From IMG/VR virus record IMGVR_UViG_3300046006_000628, positions 1-57,165 of that record: 57,165 nt of DNA; one strand, given 5' to 3'. The notes below the pieces were generated by a model. It made no database searches and was not told where the DNA came from. It was given only the letters and a program-made list of their open reading frames with translations. The DNA is from a virus. This document shows positions 1 through 8,019 of the stretch, piece after piece. The stretch's first letter is position 1. Each line of letters begins with the position of its first letter. Made by a program: the position numbers and the translations under genes.

Positions 1-127
1 CTATGACGATGGTCGTGGTGGTGTGCTCTGTATGGACGACGCCTCTCAGGCTCAGGCTGACATTCAGAAGGTGCTGGCCAACATCTGCCAAGCCCGTAAC
101 CTCCACGGGGTGCCTATCGCTGACAAC
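1..127. repeat. 127-bp terminal direct repeat, left copy
   Basis: This stretch is identical, base for base, to 57039-57165. A length of exactly 127 is a common maximum k-mer in short-read assemblers, so the repeat most likely marks a circular assembly graph (a circularly permuted or terminally redundant phage genome) and not a biological terminal repeat. It lies inside the MoxR-like ATPase gene, which reads through the junction without a break. Confidence 0.95.
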
Positions 128-748
128 TGGACTGTCATCTCCACTGGTAACAGGCAGTCTGACCGGGCTGGGGCCAATAGGGTCCTGTCACATCTGGCTG
201 ACCGTCAGACCACGCTGGAGTACGAGACACACCTCGATGACTGGTCCAGCTGGGCCCTTACTAACGGGGTCAAGACCGAGGTGGTGGCCTTCATTAGGTT
301 CCGGCCCGGTCTGCTGCATGACTTCGACGCCAGCCGTAACAAGAACTCCACGCCTCGTGGCTGGGTCGAGGGTGTCAGTAACGTGCTGGGTGTAGTGCCG
401 GCCGAGGCTGAGTACGAGTGCTTCAAGGGTGCCGTCGGTGAGGGTGCTGCGGCTGAGTTCGTGGGCTTCATCAAGATATACCGCAAGCTGCCTAACCCTG
501 ACGCTATCCTGATCAACCCCGACACGGCAGAGGTGCCGACCGATCCCGCTACGCTCTACGCTCTGTCTGGTGCCCTCTCCAGCCGCATCTCCAACGCCAA
601 TATCGACCGTGCGGTGACTTACCTGACCCGCTGCCCGGCTGAGTTCTCAGTGCTGGCTATGTCTATGGCTGTCCGCCGTGACCCCGGCGTCACCTCGACC
701 AAGGGCTTCATTGACTGGTCAATTCGTCATCAGAGCGTTCTGTTCTAG
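1..748 (+). CDS. MoxR-type AAA+ ATPase, C-terminal part (gene split by contig ends)
   Basis: This is the continuation of the gene that begins at 56794. Joined through the 127-bp overlap, 56794-57038 plus 1-748 gives one 330-residue protein. The reading frame enters at base 2. The Walker B segment (hydrophobic stretch ending C-M-D-D, residues 90-95 of the joined protein) is here, followed by a sensor-1-like TGN and an arginine-rich segment (N-R-V-L-S-H-L-A-D-R). The family remodels protein substrates and usually works with a vWA partner; such a partner lies at 3708-4835. The role in phages is not established. It could also be called CobS-like. It ends at a TAG stop before the HNH gene. Confidence 0.85.
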   Translation, partial: YDDGRGGVLCMDDASQAQADIQKVLANICQARNLHGVPIADNWTVISTGNRQSDRAGANRVLSHLADRQTTLEYETHLDDWSSWALTNGVKTEVVAFIRFRPGLLHDFDASRNKNSTPRGWVEGVSNVLGVVPAEAEYECFKGAVGEGAAAEFVGFIKIYRKLPNPDAILINPDTAEVPTDPATLYALSGALSSRISNANIDRAVTYLTRCPAEFSVLAMSMAVRRDPGVTSTKGFIDWSIRHQSVLF

Positions 749-803
749 TCTTGTTATTGATACAGGACTGATGTAGTATACATGCCATGCAACCAAGGAG
801 GTC

Positions 804-1376
804 ATGATGACTGTCGCCGAAAGTAACAAGCGCCGGGCTAAGCATGGCATGTATAAGTCCAAGGTTTACCATGCGTGGCAGACCATGCGTGACCGCTGCA
901 ATAACTCTAACAACGCCCGCTTCCACCGGTACGGTGGGCGTGGGATCACAGTATGTGATAGGTGGCATGAGTTCGATAACTTCTACGCTGACATGGGGGA
1001 TGCCCCCCATGGTACGTCTCTCGACCGTATAGACACGGATGGTAACTATGAGCCGTCCAACTGTCGGTGGGCTACGCCTAAGCAGCAGAGCAACAACACC
1101 TCTACCAATACGCATGTCACCTACAACGGTAAGACGCAGACGCTTGCGGAATGGGCGGCTGAGCTAGGCATACCATACAGCCGGATCGTCTATCGCCATG
1201 CCCGTGGCTGGACCCCGCCGGAACTGTTCAACGATGATAACCTGAAGGGGAAAACAGTGAAGCACCTAGTCGAGTACGAGGGGGAGATGATCCCCCTTAA
1301 GGAGGCGTCGCAGCGCAGCGGTGTCCATATGCAGACGCTCTACTGGCGGATGCGAGTAGGTAAGGACCTGTTCTGA
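804..1376 (+). CDS. HNH homing endonuclease (copy 1)
   Basis: The protein has 190 residues. Its N-terminal half carries the conserved block of a phage HNH family: W-x-x-M-x-x-R-C, then YGGRGI-x-VC-x-RW, then DMG, then LDRI-(D/N)-x-(D/N)-G-x-Y and NCRWAT, which form the zinc/HNH core. The C-terminal part looks like a DNA-recognition region. A strong AGGAGG site precedes tandem ATG codons at 804 and 807. It is homologous to the gene at 12888-13364. It sits as a free-standing gene between the MoxR-like ATPase and a run of small genes, which is typical of a mobile intron-less homing gene. Its target is probably a neighbouring sequence in related phages (inference). Confidence 0.88.
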   Translation: MMTVAESNKRRAKHGMYKSKVYHAWQTMRDRCNNSNNARFHRYGGRGITVCDRWHEFDNFYADMGDAPHGTSLDRIDTDGNYEPSNCRWATPKQQSNNTSTNTHVTYNGKTQTLAEWAAELGIPYSRIVYRHARGWTPPELFNDDNLKGKTVKHLVEYEGEMIPLKEASQRSGVHMQTLYWRMRVGKDLF

Positions 1377-1597
1377 TGCGATCTCTTACCAGCTACCTGC
1401 GGCTGATTGGGGTCCTCACACCAGAGGAACTCGGTCGGCTTGCTAAGGAGTGGCATGAAGAATCACATCCCAGCGGGCAGATGAAGTGGCCCGATAAAGT
1501 ACGGTCCTTCGATGCCTTCATGAGGCAGCGCTACCCCAACGAGTTCCTGCAATACAAAACCTACACCCGACTGATGGGTGGTACACACAAGGAGTAA
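1376..1597 (+). CDS. hypothetical protein (73 aa)
   Basis: A small soluble protein, translationally coupled to the HNH gene (its ATG overlaps the upstream TGA). The sequence is rich in charged and aromatic residues. It has no membrane segment, no cysteine motif and no domain that I recognise. Codon use matches its neighbours, and it sits in an unbroken run of same-strand genes, which is the main reason to accept it. Confidence 0.6.
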   Translation: MRSLTSYLRLIGVLTPEELGRLAKEWHEESHPSGQMKWPDKVRSFDAFMRQRYPNEFLQYKTYTRLMGGTHKE

Positions 1598-1600
1598 GAC

Positions 1601-1960
1601 ATGGACTGGAACTACAGAATGGTGAACATGCCGTCCAAGAACGGTGGTGAAGATTGGTATGAGTTACAAGAGGTTACCTACGACGACGATGGTAAGCCGG
1701 ACGGTCATGCTGACACTGGTCACATCGGTAGTGAGACGCCTGAGGGTGCCCTTAAGGTACTCAAGTGGGTAGCTGATGGCTGCTCTCTGCCGCCGCTGCA
1801 TGAGGATGACTTCAACAAGGGGTCTGCATTGGTGGACTTCATGGCTAGTATGGCAGCGCAGGTCGTAGTCATCAGCGAGGTCGCAGCCTGTGAGGGCTGC
1901 GGTAATACACTCAACGATGGCTCTGACATCTGCGACCAGTGCGGGGGGGAGTTCAAGTAA
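1601..1960 (+). CDS. small protein with C-terminal zinc ribbon
   Basis: The protein has 119 residues. The last 25 contain two CxxC pairs (C-E-G-C and C-D-Q-C, 12 residues apart), the pattern of a double zinc-ribbon knuckle. The N-terminal part is acidic and has no recognised fold. A ribosome-binding AAGGAG lies just upstream of the ATG. Its stop overlaps the next start (TAATG). Such ribbons bind nucleic acid or protein; which applies here is unknown. Confidence 0.7.
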   Translation: MDWNYRMVNMPSKNGGEDWYELQEVTYDDDGKPDGHADTGHIGSETPEGALKVLKWVADGCSLPPLHEDDFNKGSALVDFMASMAAQVVVISEVAACEGCGNTLNDGSDICDQCGGEFK

Positions 1961-2283
1961 TGCCCACCTTTCAACTGACCTTGGCCCATGACGTCAGTGT
2001 CTACGGCACTGTCGAGGTCGAAGCTGAGAACTACGCTGCCGCTGTAGAGCAGGCGCGTTCTGAAATCACGGCCAGAAAGCACTGTATGTGGGACGACATC
2101 ACTGACATGGACTGGTCCACTAGCTATGAGTTCCGGGTCGTGGACATCTACTCGATAGACGACGAGGGCATGAGTCAAGAACCCCTCATGAGGAACATCA
2201 CGCTCACTGAACCCGGCGAGTCCATCCCCCTTAGTGCAGAAGAAGTGCTGGCTAGTGTCACCGCTGCCCGTATCGCAACATAA
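1960..2283 (+). CDS. hypothetical protein (107 aa)
   Basis: The start was chosen at ATG 1960, which overlaps the preceding stop as TAATG and is preceded by a G-rich ribosome site inside the upstream gene. An in-frame ATG at 1939 is less likely. The N-terminal half (beta-rich, then an AAAVEQAR helix) resembles the small alternating beta/alpha proteins common in phage early regions. No catalytic motif is visible and no function can be given. Confidence 0.6.
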   Translation: MPTFQLTLAHDVSVYGTVEVEAENYAAAVEQARSEITARKHCMWDDITDMDWSTSYEFRVVDIYSIDDEGMSQEPLMRNITLTEPGESIPLSAEEVLASVTAARIAT

Positions 2284-2298
2284 ACAAGGACTTACACC

Positions 2299-3165
2299 AT
2301 GACCACACATCTCTCCGACCGTGCGCTGCTGGTGCAGCTTAACGTATCCCAGTGGACAGCACGCAAGCTGGACAAGAAGGCCACCCGCGAGGTGGCCGAC
2401 GCCAACTATGCCAGCCGTGACGCTGGTAACTACAACAAGAAGCTGCTGCCCATGAGCGACAGCTTGGCTAACATCCACACCATGACCGGCGACATCCGGA
2501 AGGAGTTCTACACCAACACCCTGCCGTGGGGGCTGGAGAATACCCACATGCTGCCGACCTCTAACTACCTACAGTTCATGACGACGTTCCGTAAGCGCAA
2601 GTCGGAGTGGGAGACTGCGGTGCGTAAGTTCCTCGTAGACTACCCGTCTCATCAGATCACAGCGCAGCGCTTCCTTGGTAACCTCTACAACCACGAGGAT
2701 TACCCTGACGTCAGGGACCTACAGCGCAAGTTCAACATGGACCTCGTGGTTCTGCCTGTCCCGACTAATGACTTCAGGGTGCAGCTTGCTGACGATGAAC
2801 TGTCCAGCATCCATGCTGACATCGAACGGCGGATCGAAGAAAGCTCTGGGCTGGCTATGAAAGAGGCTTGGCAGAGGCTTTACGACCGGGTTAAACATAT
2901 GGTCGAGCGCCTTGCTAAGCTCGACGATCCCAAGTCTCGCTTCCATGAGAGCACGTTGGAGCACGTGACTGAACTGTGTGCCATCCTGCCTCGACTGAAC
3001 TTCACTGACGACCCGAACCTCGAAGCGATGCGGCAAGAGGTAGAGGGTAAGCTGGCTGGTCTGAGCAAGGATGCCGTGGTCAATGACCCTGTGTTCCGCC
3101 AGACCAAGATCGACGAGGCCAACGACATCATGGCCAAGATGGGTAGCTTTATGCAGGGCGCTTGA
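2299..3165 (+). CDS. DUF3150-like protein of the MoxR/vWA cassette
   Basis: The protein has 288 residues and is mostly helical. It has a long amphipathic segment at about 165-215 (many E, R and K at heptad spacing) and no membrane segment. In overall character and position it resembles the DUF3150 proteins found beside MoxR-like ATPases and vWA proteins in phage genomes. That assignment rests on context and general appearance, not on a catalytic motif. It lies between the ATPase (ending at 748) and the vWA/HExxH protein (from 3708), so it may be an adaptor or substrate-binding subunit. An AAGGA ribosome site precedes the ATG. Confidence 0.6.
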   Translation: MTTHLSDRALLVQLNVSQWTARKLDKKATREVADANYASRDAGNYNKKLLPMSDSLANIHTMTGDIRKEFYTNTLPWGLENTHMLPTSNYLQFMTTFRKRKSEWETAVRKFLVDYPSHQITAQRFLGNLYNHEDYPDVRDLQRKFNMDLVVLPVPTNDFRVQLADDELSSIHADIERRIEESSGLAMKEAWQRLYDRVKHMVERLAKLDDPKSRFHESTLEHVTELCAILPRLNFTDDPNLEAMRQEVEGKLAGLSKDAVVNDPVFRQTKIDEANDIMAKMGSFMQGA

Positions 3166-3219
3166 CGGGGTTAGACAGTTAGGTTAGGGTGCTCTATCAA
3201 GAACACCCGGGGTATCGCC

Positions 3220-3696
3220 ATGCTGACCGTCGATTATCTTAACACGCTGTTCGAGTATAGAGACGGCGCATTGTATCGCCGTCTGTCTCGGGGTCCGCAA
3301 AACGCAGGTGTTCGCGCAGGGACTAAGACTGCGAAGGGGTACATACGTATACGTGTCGATGGTACGTTCTATATGGAGCACAGGCTGGTGTTCTTCATGC
3401 ACCATGGTAGGTGGCCTAGTGTTACTGATCATGTCAACGGTGTCAGAGATGATAACCGTATAGATAATCTACGTGAATGCAGTCACATACAGAACGCGTA
3501 CAATGCACGAGGTAAGGGTACTAGAGACTTACCAAAAGGCGTACACTACCACAAGAAGCGCGGTAAGTACGTGGCCTATGTATCGGTGAACGGTAAGCGT
3601 ATAAATGTAGGTGAGTTTAACACGGCAGACGCTGCCGTGGCAGCAGTAGAACATAAACGTACAGAGTTCCACGGCGAGTTCGTCAAACACCAATAG
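3220..3696 (+). CDS. HNH endonuclease with AP2-type DNA-binding domain (copy 2)
   Basis: The protein has 158 residues. The HNH core is H-R-L-V-F-F-M-x-H-G-R-W-P then D-H-x-N-G-x-x-x-D-N-R-I-D-N-L-R (residues about 53-89), the HNH_3 pattern. It is followed by an AP2-like region (KGVHYHKKRGKYVAYV to the AAVAAVE helix) that binds DNA. This class differs from the HNH genes at 804 and 12888. It interrupts the spacing between the DUF3150-like gene and the vWA gene, as expected for a free-standing homing endonuclease. Confidence 0.9.
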   Translation: MLTVDYLNTLFEYRDGALYRRLSRGPQNAGVRAGTKTAKGYIRIRVDGTFYMEHRLVFFMHHGRWPSVTDHVNGVRDDNRIDNLRECSHIQNAYNARGKGTRDLPKGVHYHKKRGKYVAYVSVNGKRINVGEFNTADAAVAAVEHKRTEFHGEFVKHQ

Positions 3697-3707
3697 GAGT
3701 AATACAT

Positions 3708-4835
3708 ATGCAGTCTCTTGATACCCTCAAGACGAGGCTGGCCAAAGCGAAGACGTCTTTGGTACTTGAGTACCCATTCATAGGGTCCATCGCCCTTGGT
3801 ATGCCGCACTCCTACCAAGAAGGCATCGGTACTGCCTGCACCAATGGCAAGCGGGTGCTCTATGATCCCAAGTTCGTGTCCGATCTGAGCGACGACCAGC
3901 TTAAGTTCCTCGTGGCTCATGAGTGTATGCACCCCATGCTGGAGCACAACTTCCGTCGGCAGTCCCGCAATCCGCAGAAGTGGAACAAGGCTGCTGACTA
4001 CGTCATCAACCAGCTGCTGACCGACGAGGGCATCGGTGCCTTCATCGAGGGTGGTTGCCTCAACAAGGACCTGTACACTGCCGGTGAGGGTATGTCCGAG
4101 CAGATTTACAACCTGCTGCCTGACGATGAGGGCGATGGTGAGGGCAATGGTCCCGGCGGCACTGGCATGGACCTCGAAGACGGTGAGGGCACCGCTACTG
4201 ACCAAGCGCAAGCGGCTGCGGAGTGGAAGGTCAAGGTAGCTCAGGCTGCACAGGCTGCCAAGATGATGGGTAAGCTGTCTGCTGGCATGGCCCGGCTGGT
4301 CGATGCTATCCTCAACCCCACTGTGGACTGGCGCGAGGCGCTTCAGAAGTTCGTGGTCAAGCACAAGACCGACGAGCGCAGCTTCGCACGGCCCAACCGT
4401 AGGTTCCTGTCACAAGGGCTCTACATGCCAAGCCGGACGGGTGAGATGATGGGTCCGATGGCCTTCCTTGTGGACTGCTCAGGCTCTGTCGATGACGAGC
4501 AGCTGGCTCAGATGGCAGCAGAAATCCGCACTGTCCATGAGGACCTGCGTCCCGAGAAGCTGCACGTTGTCTACTTCGACAGCAGCGTGTCTCACTACGA
4601 GTGCTACGGTCCGGATGACAGCCTCGACATCCGCTTCCATGGTGGTGGCGGCACTGATGTGTGCGCTGCCTTCGACTACCTCGACGACGAGGGTTACTCT
4701 AACGATGTTGTGTGCACGGTGGTCCTGACTGACGGCTACACCCCCTACCCTGATGGCTCTACGACCCCGGTCATCTGGGCCATGACAACAGACCACGTGG
4801 CCCCCTTCGGTGAGCACTGCCGGGTGAGGGTCTGA
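3708..4835 (+). CDS. vWA-domain putative metallopeptidase (DUF2201/CobT-like)
   Basis: The protein has 375 residues. Residues 71-75 are H-E-C-M-H, a zincin HExxH, followed by A-A-D-Y about 20 residues later, where a third metal ligand is expected. A low-complexity G/D/E linker occupies about 140-165. The C-terminal half is a vWA domain with an intact MIDAS start (D256-C-S-G-S260), a later H-G-G-G-G-T-D and a DG near the end. This arrangement is that of DUF2201-type proteins that partner MoxR ATPases. It probably forms a complex with the ATPase split across the contig ends. Whether the HExxH is catalytic cannot be read from sequence alone. Confidence 0.82.
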   Translation: MQSLDTLKTRLAKAKTSLVLEYPFIGSIALGMPHSYQEGIGTACTNGKRVLYDPKFVSDLSDDQLKFLVAHECMHPMLEHNFRRQSRNPQKWNKAADYVINQLLTDEGIGAFIEGGCLNKDLYTAGEGMSEQIYNLLPDDEGDGEGNGPGGTGMDLEDGEGTATDQAQAAAEWKVKVAQAAQAAKMMGKLSAGMARLVDAILNPTVDWREALQKFVVKHKTDERSFARPNRRFLSQGLYMPSRTGEMMGPMAFLVDCSGSVDDEQLAQMAAEIRTVHEDLRPEKLHVVYFDSSVSHYECYGPDDSLDIRFHGGGGTDVCAAFDYLDDEGYSNDVVCTVVLTDGYTPYPDGSTTPVIWAMTTDHVAPFGEHCRVRV

Positions 4836-5182
4836 TGGTAGACTTCCCCGAGGGCTACGGCTTTGCACCCAACGAGAGCAAGTGGCTGATGCAGAGCCAG
4901 TTCGTGGTGAGTGTAGGTGTGTATGAGAGTAGGACCAACCCCTACTACAATAACCCCAACCTCAATAACCCCACCATATACAGGAGTAAGGTTAAGGGTG
5001 GGTCACCTTACTCGTTCGCACCCTTCGGGCGCGTAGTTAAGAACGACGAGCAACAGCTGTACGGTTACATGTTATCAATACACACGCCGCCGGCTAAGTT
5101 CAGCGGCACACTACAAGAGATATGCACAGCTATGTGCACTGTGCACAGGCTAACAGGGGTGGGAACAGGGGTGAAAACATGA
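4835..5182 (+). CDS. hypothetical protein (115 aa)
   Basis: The start ATG overlaps the vWA gene's stop (TGATG), which implies coupled translation. The middle is rich in N, P and Y (a run of N-P-Y-Y-N-N-P-N type residues). No known domain, membrane segment or metal motif is visible. It may be a late addition to the MoxR/vWA cassette, but only its position suggests this. Confidence 0.55.
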   Translation: MVDFPEGYGFAPNESKWLMQSQFVVSVGVYESRTNPYYNNPNLNNPTIYRSKVKGGSPYSFAPFGRVVKNDEQQLYGYMLSIHTPPAKFSGTLQEICTAMCTVHRLTGVGTGVKT

Positions 5183-5439
5183 TACCGAACGAACTTCTCG
5201 TGGCTATGGCAGCGCTGGTACTGGCTGCTATATGGATAGTACGACAAGAACTGAAACTTAAACACATGGACAGTATCTGTGACGACGCAGTCGATGCGTT
5301 GGAGAAAGCACACAAGACAGTAGATATGTACCAGCAGGTACTATCGGACGTGGCTATTGGACAAGCAACACTGGAGGTAACGACAGATGGTTACATCATC
5401 GCAACGCACATCGCTTTTGGAAAAATACAGATACATTAA
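5179..5439 (+). CDS. small membrane protein (86 aa)
   Basis: The start was set at ATG 5179, which overlaps the preceding stop as ATGA. Residues about 4-21 form one hydrophobic N-terminal transmembrane helix followed by basic and helical sequence with coiled-coil tendency. The predicted topology is N-out/C-in or the reverse; the sequence does not decide. No specific family is recognised. The 3' end overlaps the next gene by 53 bases in another frame. Confidence 0.55.
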   Translation: MIPNELLVAMAALVLAAIWIVRQELKLKHMDSICDDAVDALEKAHKTVDMYQQVLSDVAIGQATLEVTTDGYIIATHIAFGKIQIH

Positions 5440-5998
5440 CGTCGAGTTCGACAAGTGGTGGGACTGTGTCGAGGCTGAGTTCAAGGAGGATATGAAGGAG
5501 GTCGGTATCTACGTCGATCGGATACACTTCTCTGGCTTCTCCTGTCAGGGTGACGGTGCCTGCTTCGTAGGTAAGCTGGACAACCCGCAGGTCTACCTCG
5601 ACCATCACCACAAGGATCAGTACCCTATGATCCGCAAGCTGTTGGAGAATGGCGGCTCGATCTACACCAGCTGCAAGCAGACGGGGAACTACTACCACGA
5701 GAACAGCGTCGAACTCTGGATAGACCACGACCTGCTGCACGCAGTGATAGACCAACCGACCGAGTTCCACGTCGAGGTGGTTGAGGCGTGGGACAAGCTG
5801 CTCGATGTTGAGATGACAGACTTCGACACGGACATGACTGAGCAGTGGAAGACCTACATGCGGGACCTCTACCGCAAGCTCGAAGCTGAGTACGACTACC
5901 TCACAAGCGAGGATGCTATATGGGACACGATCGTAGCTAACGAGTTGGACACAGACGCAGACACACATGACACAGAGGAACTTAACTATGCAGCTTGA
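5387..5998 (+). CDS. conserved phage protein with FSGFSxQGDGAxF motif
   Basis: The protein has 203 residues. The N-terminal third has H-F-S-G-F-S-C-Q-G-D-G-A-C-F, a signature I know from a widespread family of uncharacterised phage proteins, some loosely annotated as antitoxin-like. The middle carries several histidines (D-H-H-H-K) and conserved aromatic residues; the tail is acidic. A good GGAGGTAA ribosome site precedes ATG 5387. No enzymatic role is established for the family. Confidence 0.7.
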   Translation: MVTSSQRTSLLEKYRYINVEFDKWWDCVEAEFKEDMKEVGIYVDRIHFSGFSCQGDGACFVGKLDNPQVYLDHHHKDQYPMIRKLLENGGSIYTSCKQTGNYYHENSVELWIDHDLLHAVIDQPTEFHVEVVEAWDKLLDVEMTDFDTDMTEQWKTYMRDLYRKLEAEYDYLTSEDAIWDTIVANELDTDADTHDTEELNYAA

Positions 5999-6740
5999 TT
6001 CATATGCGAAGGCACAAGACCTGTTCGGCAAGGCCCGCAATGGGGCGAAGGGCAAGCCCGTTGGTGGTAAGTGGCGGCTGTTCCAAGACGGTGACGAGTA
6101 CGCGCTCTACTGCCAAGGCCAGATATTCGGTAGGTTCCTGCCCAACAATACCTTCAGGTTCTGCTACGACCCTGCCGCATACATGACACCGATGGTCTAC
6201 ACTTCGCACCGTGTCCTCCCTGTCGCCGTCGTCCGCCGCAGCAAGGGGCACTACCGTTTGCATGTCAAAGACAAGGGCACCGAGGTCTACCCGCAGACAA
6301 ACGGGTTCAAGCTCTACGATGGGATGGTGCTGGACCTGAGCACCCGCTTCATGGTTGGCTACGCAGAGCCCAAGATGGTCGTAGACCCTGATGCCCGGAC
6401 AGTGTGGCTGCGCCAGCTGCGTGCCACCAAGCGGCATCTCCACACCATGGCTAAGCTCGGTGCCTTCACTGCCATGATCGAGCAGATCGCAGCAGCGGAC
6501 GAGCCTCGGTGGGCAGTAGGTCCCAACCTGCTGCGTCCTATTACGGCCGACCTTCACATCATGTCCCAAGCACTGGATGGCAAGCGCATGGATATGTTCA
6601 ACGAAATGGTGGCCAAGAGCATGTTCGTCAACCTCTACAGCAGGGCCGACGTGGGGGCACAGCGGGAGCACATCGACGCCATCTTCAACACCAACAGCCT
6701 AGAGCTTCGTCGCATCCGCGGCGTAGTTGAATACAAGTAA
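5988..6740 (+). CDS. hypothetical protein (250 aa)
   Basis: The start was set at ATG 5988, with AGAGGA nine bases upstream. The in-frame ATG at 5967 lacks a ribosome site and would deepen the overlap with the preceding gene. The N-terminal half is rich in aromatic and basic residues (W-R-L-F-Q-D-G-D-E-Y-A-L-Y-C and R-F-L-P-N-N-T-F-R-F), resembling a beta-rich DNA- or RNA-interacting fold. The C-terminal half is helical. No known family was recognised. Confidence 0.65.
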   Translation: MQLDSYAKAQDLFGKARNGAKGKPVGGKWRLFQDGDEYALYCQGQIFGRFLPNNTFRFCYDPAAYMTPMVYTSHRVLPVAVVRRSKGHYRLHVKDKGTEVYPQTNGFKLYDGMVLDLSTRFMVGYAEPKMVVDPDARTVWLRQLRATKRHLHTMAKLGAFTAMIEQIAAADEPRWAVGPNLLRPITADLHIMSQALDGKRMDMFNEMVAKSMFVNLYSRADVGAQREHIDAIFNTNSLELRRIRGVVEYK

Positions 6741-6751
6741 GGACACCTACC

Positions 6752-7351
6752 ATGAACGATACCCTCAAGATGATCCCGACCACGGCCACCATTGTGGTGG
6801 CTAACATCCTGCCTTCTGGCCCTGCCTTCGCCGTCCGACTGGACGACGGGGCCAACTGCTACATCCCTGTCAACGTGGCCCGGTCGATCAAGCTGACCGT
6901 AGGCAGTGAGTTGGAGGCCAAGCTGGTAGCCAACCGCTACCCTGACAAGGCTGACCGCACCCCTTGGCTGGCTGTCCATGTGGCACCGGTCAAGGTGCCG
7001 GTCCCCTTAGCTACCGCACGTCCTGTGCAGTACGCCATGCCCTTCGAGCAGTTCGACGAGGCGGCACCCACCAGTGCCTTGCAGGTATCAACCTACGACA
7101 AGGTGCGTGCTGTCATGAAAGAGGGCGGGGTGTGGACACTGGCTGCCATGTTCGAGGAAGTCTTCCCGGGTAGGACCCGGGGTGACGGGCTGGCCGACTA
7201 CAACGCTGTGTCTGCTGCCCTGCGTAAGATGTTCGCAGACAACGAGGCTTCCAAGTTCTCCTTCTGGCGCACGTCAGAGCAGGTCAAGCCCGGACGTGAC
7301 TGGTTCACCTGCTACCCTGACCGTGCTGACGTCGATGAATGGGAGGCGTGA
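6752..7351 (+). CDS. hypothetical protein, OB-like N-terminus and winged-helix-like C-terminus
   Basis: The protein has 199 residues. Residues about 9-75 are beta-rich with a pattern like an OB or S1-type fold (V-A-N-I-L-P-S-G-P-A-F-A-V, then Y-I-P-V). Residues about 120-185 read as a short helical domain with a winged-helix look (V-R-A-V-M-K-E-G-G-V-W-T, then A-V-S-A-A-L-R-K-M). The two-domain reading is mine from secondary-structure pattern and needs a structure prediction. A nucleic-acid-binding role would fit. Confidence 0.55.
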   Translation: MNDTLKMIPTTATIVVANILPSGPAFAVRLDDGANCYIPVNVARSIKLTVGSELEAKLVANRYPDKADRTPWLAVHVAPVKVPVPLATARPVQYAMPFEQFDEAAPTSALQVSTYDKVRAVMKEGGVWTLAAMFEEVFPGRTRGDGLADYNAVSAALRKMFADNEASKFSFWRTSEQVKPGRDWFTCYPDRADVDEWEA

Positions 7352-7354
7352 GCC

Positions 7355-7738
7355 ATGGTAACTGACGAGACACTGCCGCCCACCCTTACCCTCGACCAGC
7401 AGATCGAGGAGTTGGCAGGACAGGGTATGTCCATGAGGCAGATCGCAGCCTTCACCTTCCAGCCTTTCATGGTGATCAAGGGTAGGGTGTGCAGGCTGCG
7501 GCGTGCGGGGTCGATACCCTCAGCGCGTGCCAGCAAGAGCAAGATGGCAAGCGGCAGCCACACCCTTACTGCGATGCGGCTCGGGTACGGTATCCGGACA
7601 GGCTCTATGGCTGACGTCGCCGCGATGCTGACCACGGAAGAGATCAACTGGGTACAGGACAACGTGCCGAAGGGAGCCACACTCGCAGACTTCATAGCCC
7701 TCCTGATACGGGACGCGGCAGCAGAGGATAGTATGTGA
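7355..7738 (+). CDS. GcrA-like helix-turn-helix protein
   Basis: The protein has 127 residues. Residues 8-47 have the layout of a GcrA-type helix-turn-helix: acidic helix, then G-M-S-M-R-Q-I-A-A-F, then V-I-K-G-R-V-C-R-L-R-R-A-G, close to the family's VIGKVHRLGL core. GcrA is an alphaproteobacterial cell-cycle regulator that acts with sigma-70 RNA polymerase. A phage homologue could redirect host transcription, which would suit a phage with no polymerase of its own (inference). GGGAGG 9-14 bases upstream supports ATG 7355. It could also be a generic phage HTH protein. Confidence 0.55.
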   Translation: MVTDETLPPTLTLDQQIEELAGQGMSMRQIAAFTFQPFMVIKGRVCRLRRAGSIPSARASKSKMASGSHTLTAMRLGYGIRTGSMADVAAMLTTEEINWVQDNVPKGATLADFIALLIRDAAAEDSM

Positions 7739-8019
7739 TGACAGACAACGTAGTAGAGATGCCCGATGTGCACATGGGCTATGCACGGGCAAGGGAAATC
7801 CTGCGCAACACCAACGACTATGAACTGGACACAATCGACGCAGCCTTTGAGGTCCTGATCCATAGCATACTTAAGGAAGACCAGCTGCTGTGCGAAGCGG
7901 CAGTGGATGCCATGTGGGCAGTACCAAGGCCGAACATAACTACCATCATCGTGGTCACATCCTTCATGGCTGTGGCCGCAGTATCTCTTATCGCAATCCT
8001 TTCGGAGTTACTCAAATGA
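7738..8019 (+). CDS. small C-tail-anchored membrane protein (93 aa)
   Basis: ATG 7738 overlaps the preceding stop (TGATG); the GTG three bases earlier is not needed. Residues about 68-90 (I-T-T-I-I-V-V-T to A-I-L-S-E-L-L) form a single C-terminal transmembrane helix after an acidic helical cytoplasmic part. It precedes and overlaps a lipoprotein gene. The pair could act together at the envelope, but the order of features does not match an i-spanin, which has its membrane segment at the N terminus. Confidence 0.6.
   Translation: MTDNVVEMPDVHMGYARAREILRNTNDYELDTIDAAFEVLIHSILKEDQLLCEAAVDAMWAVPRPNITTIIVVTSFMAVAAVSLIAILSELLK

Noticed and set aside
751-790. Possible promoter before the first HNH gene
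   Set aside because: TTGTTA/TTGATA and TATACA elements are present but not at usable spacing.
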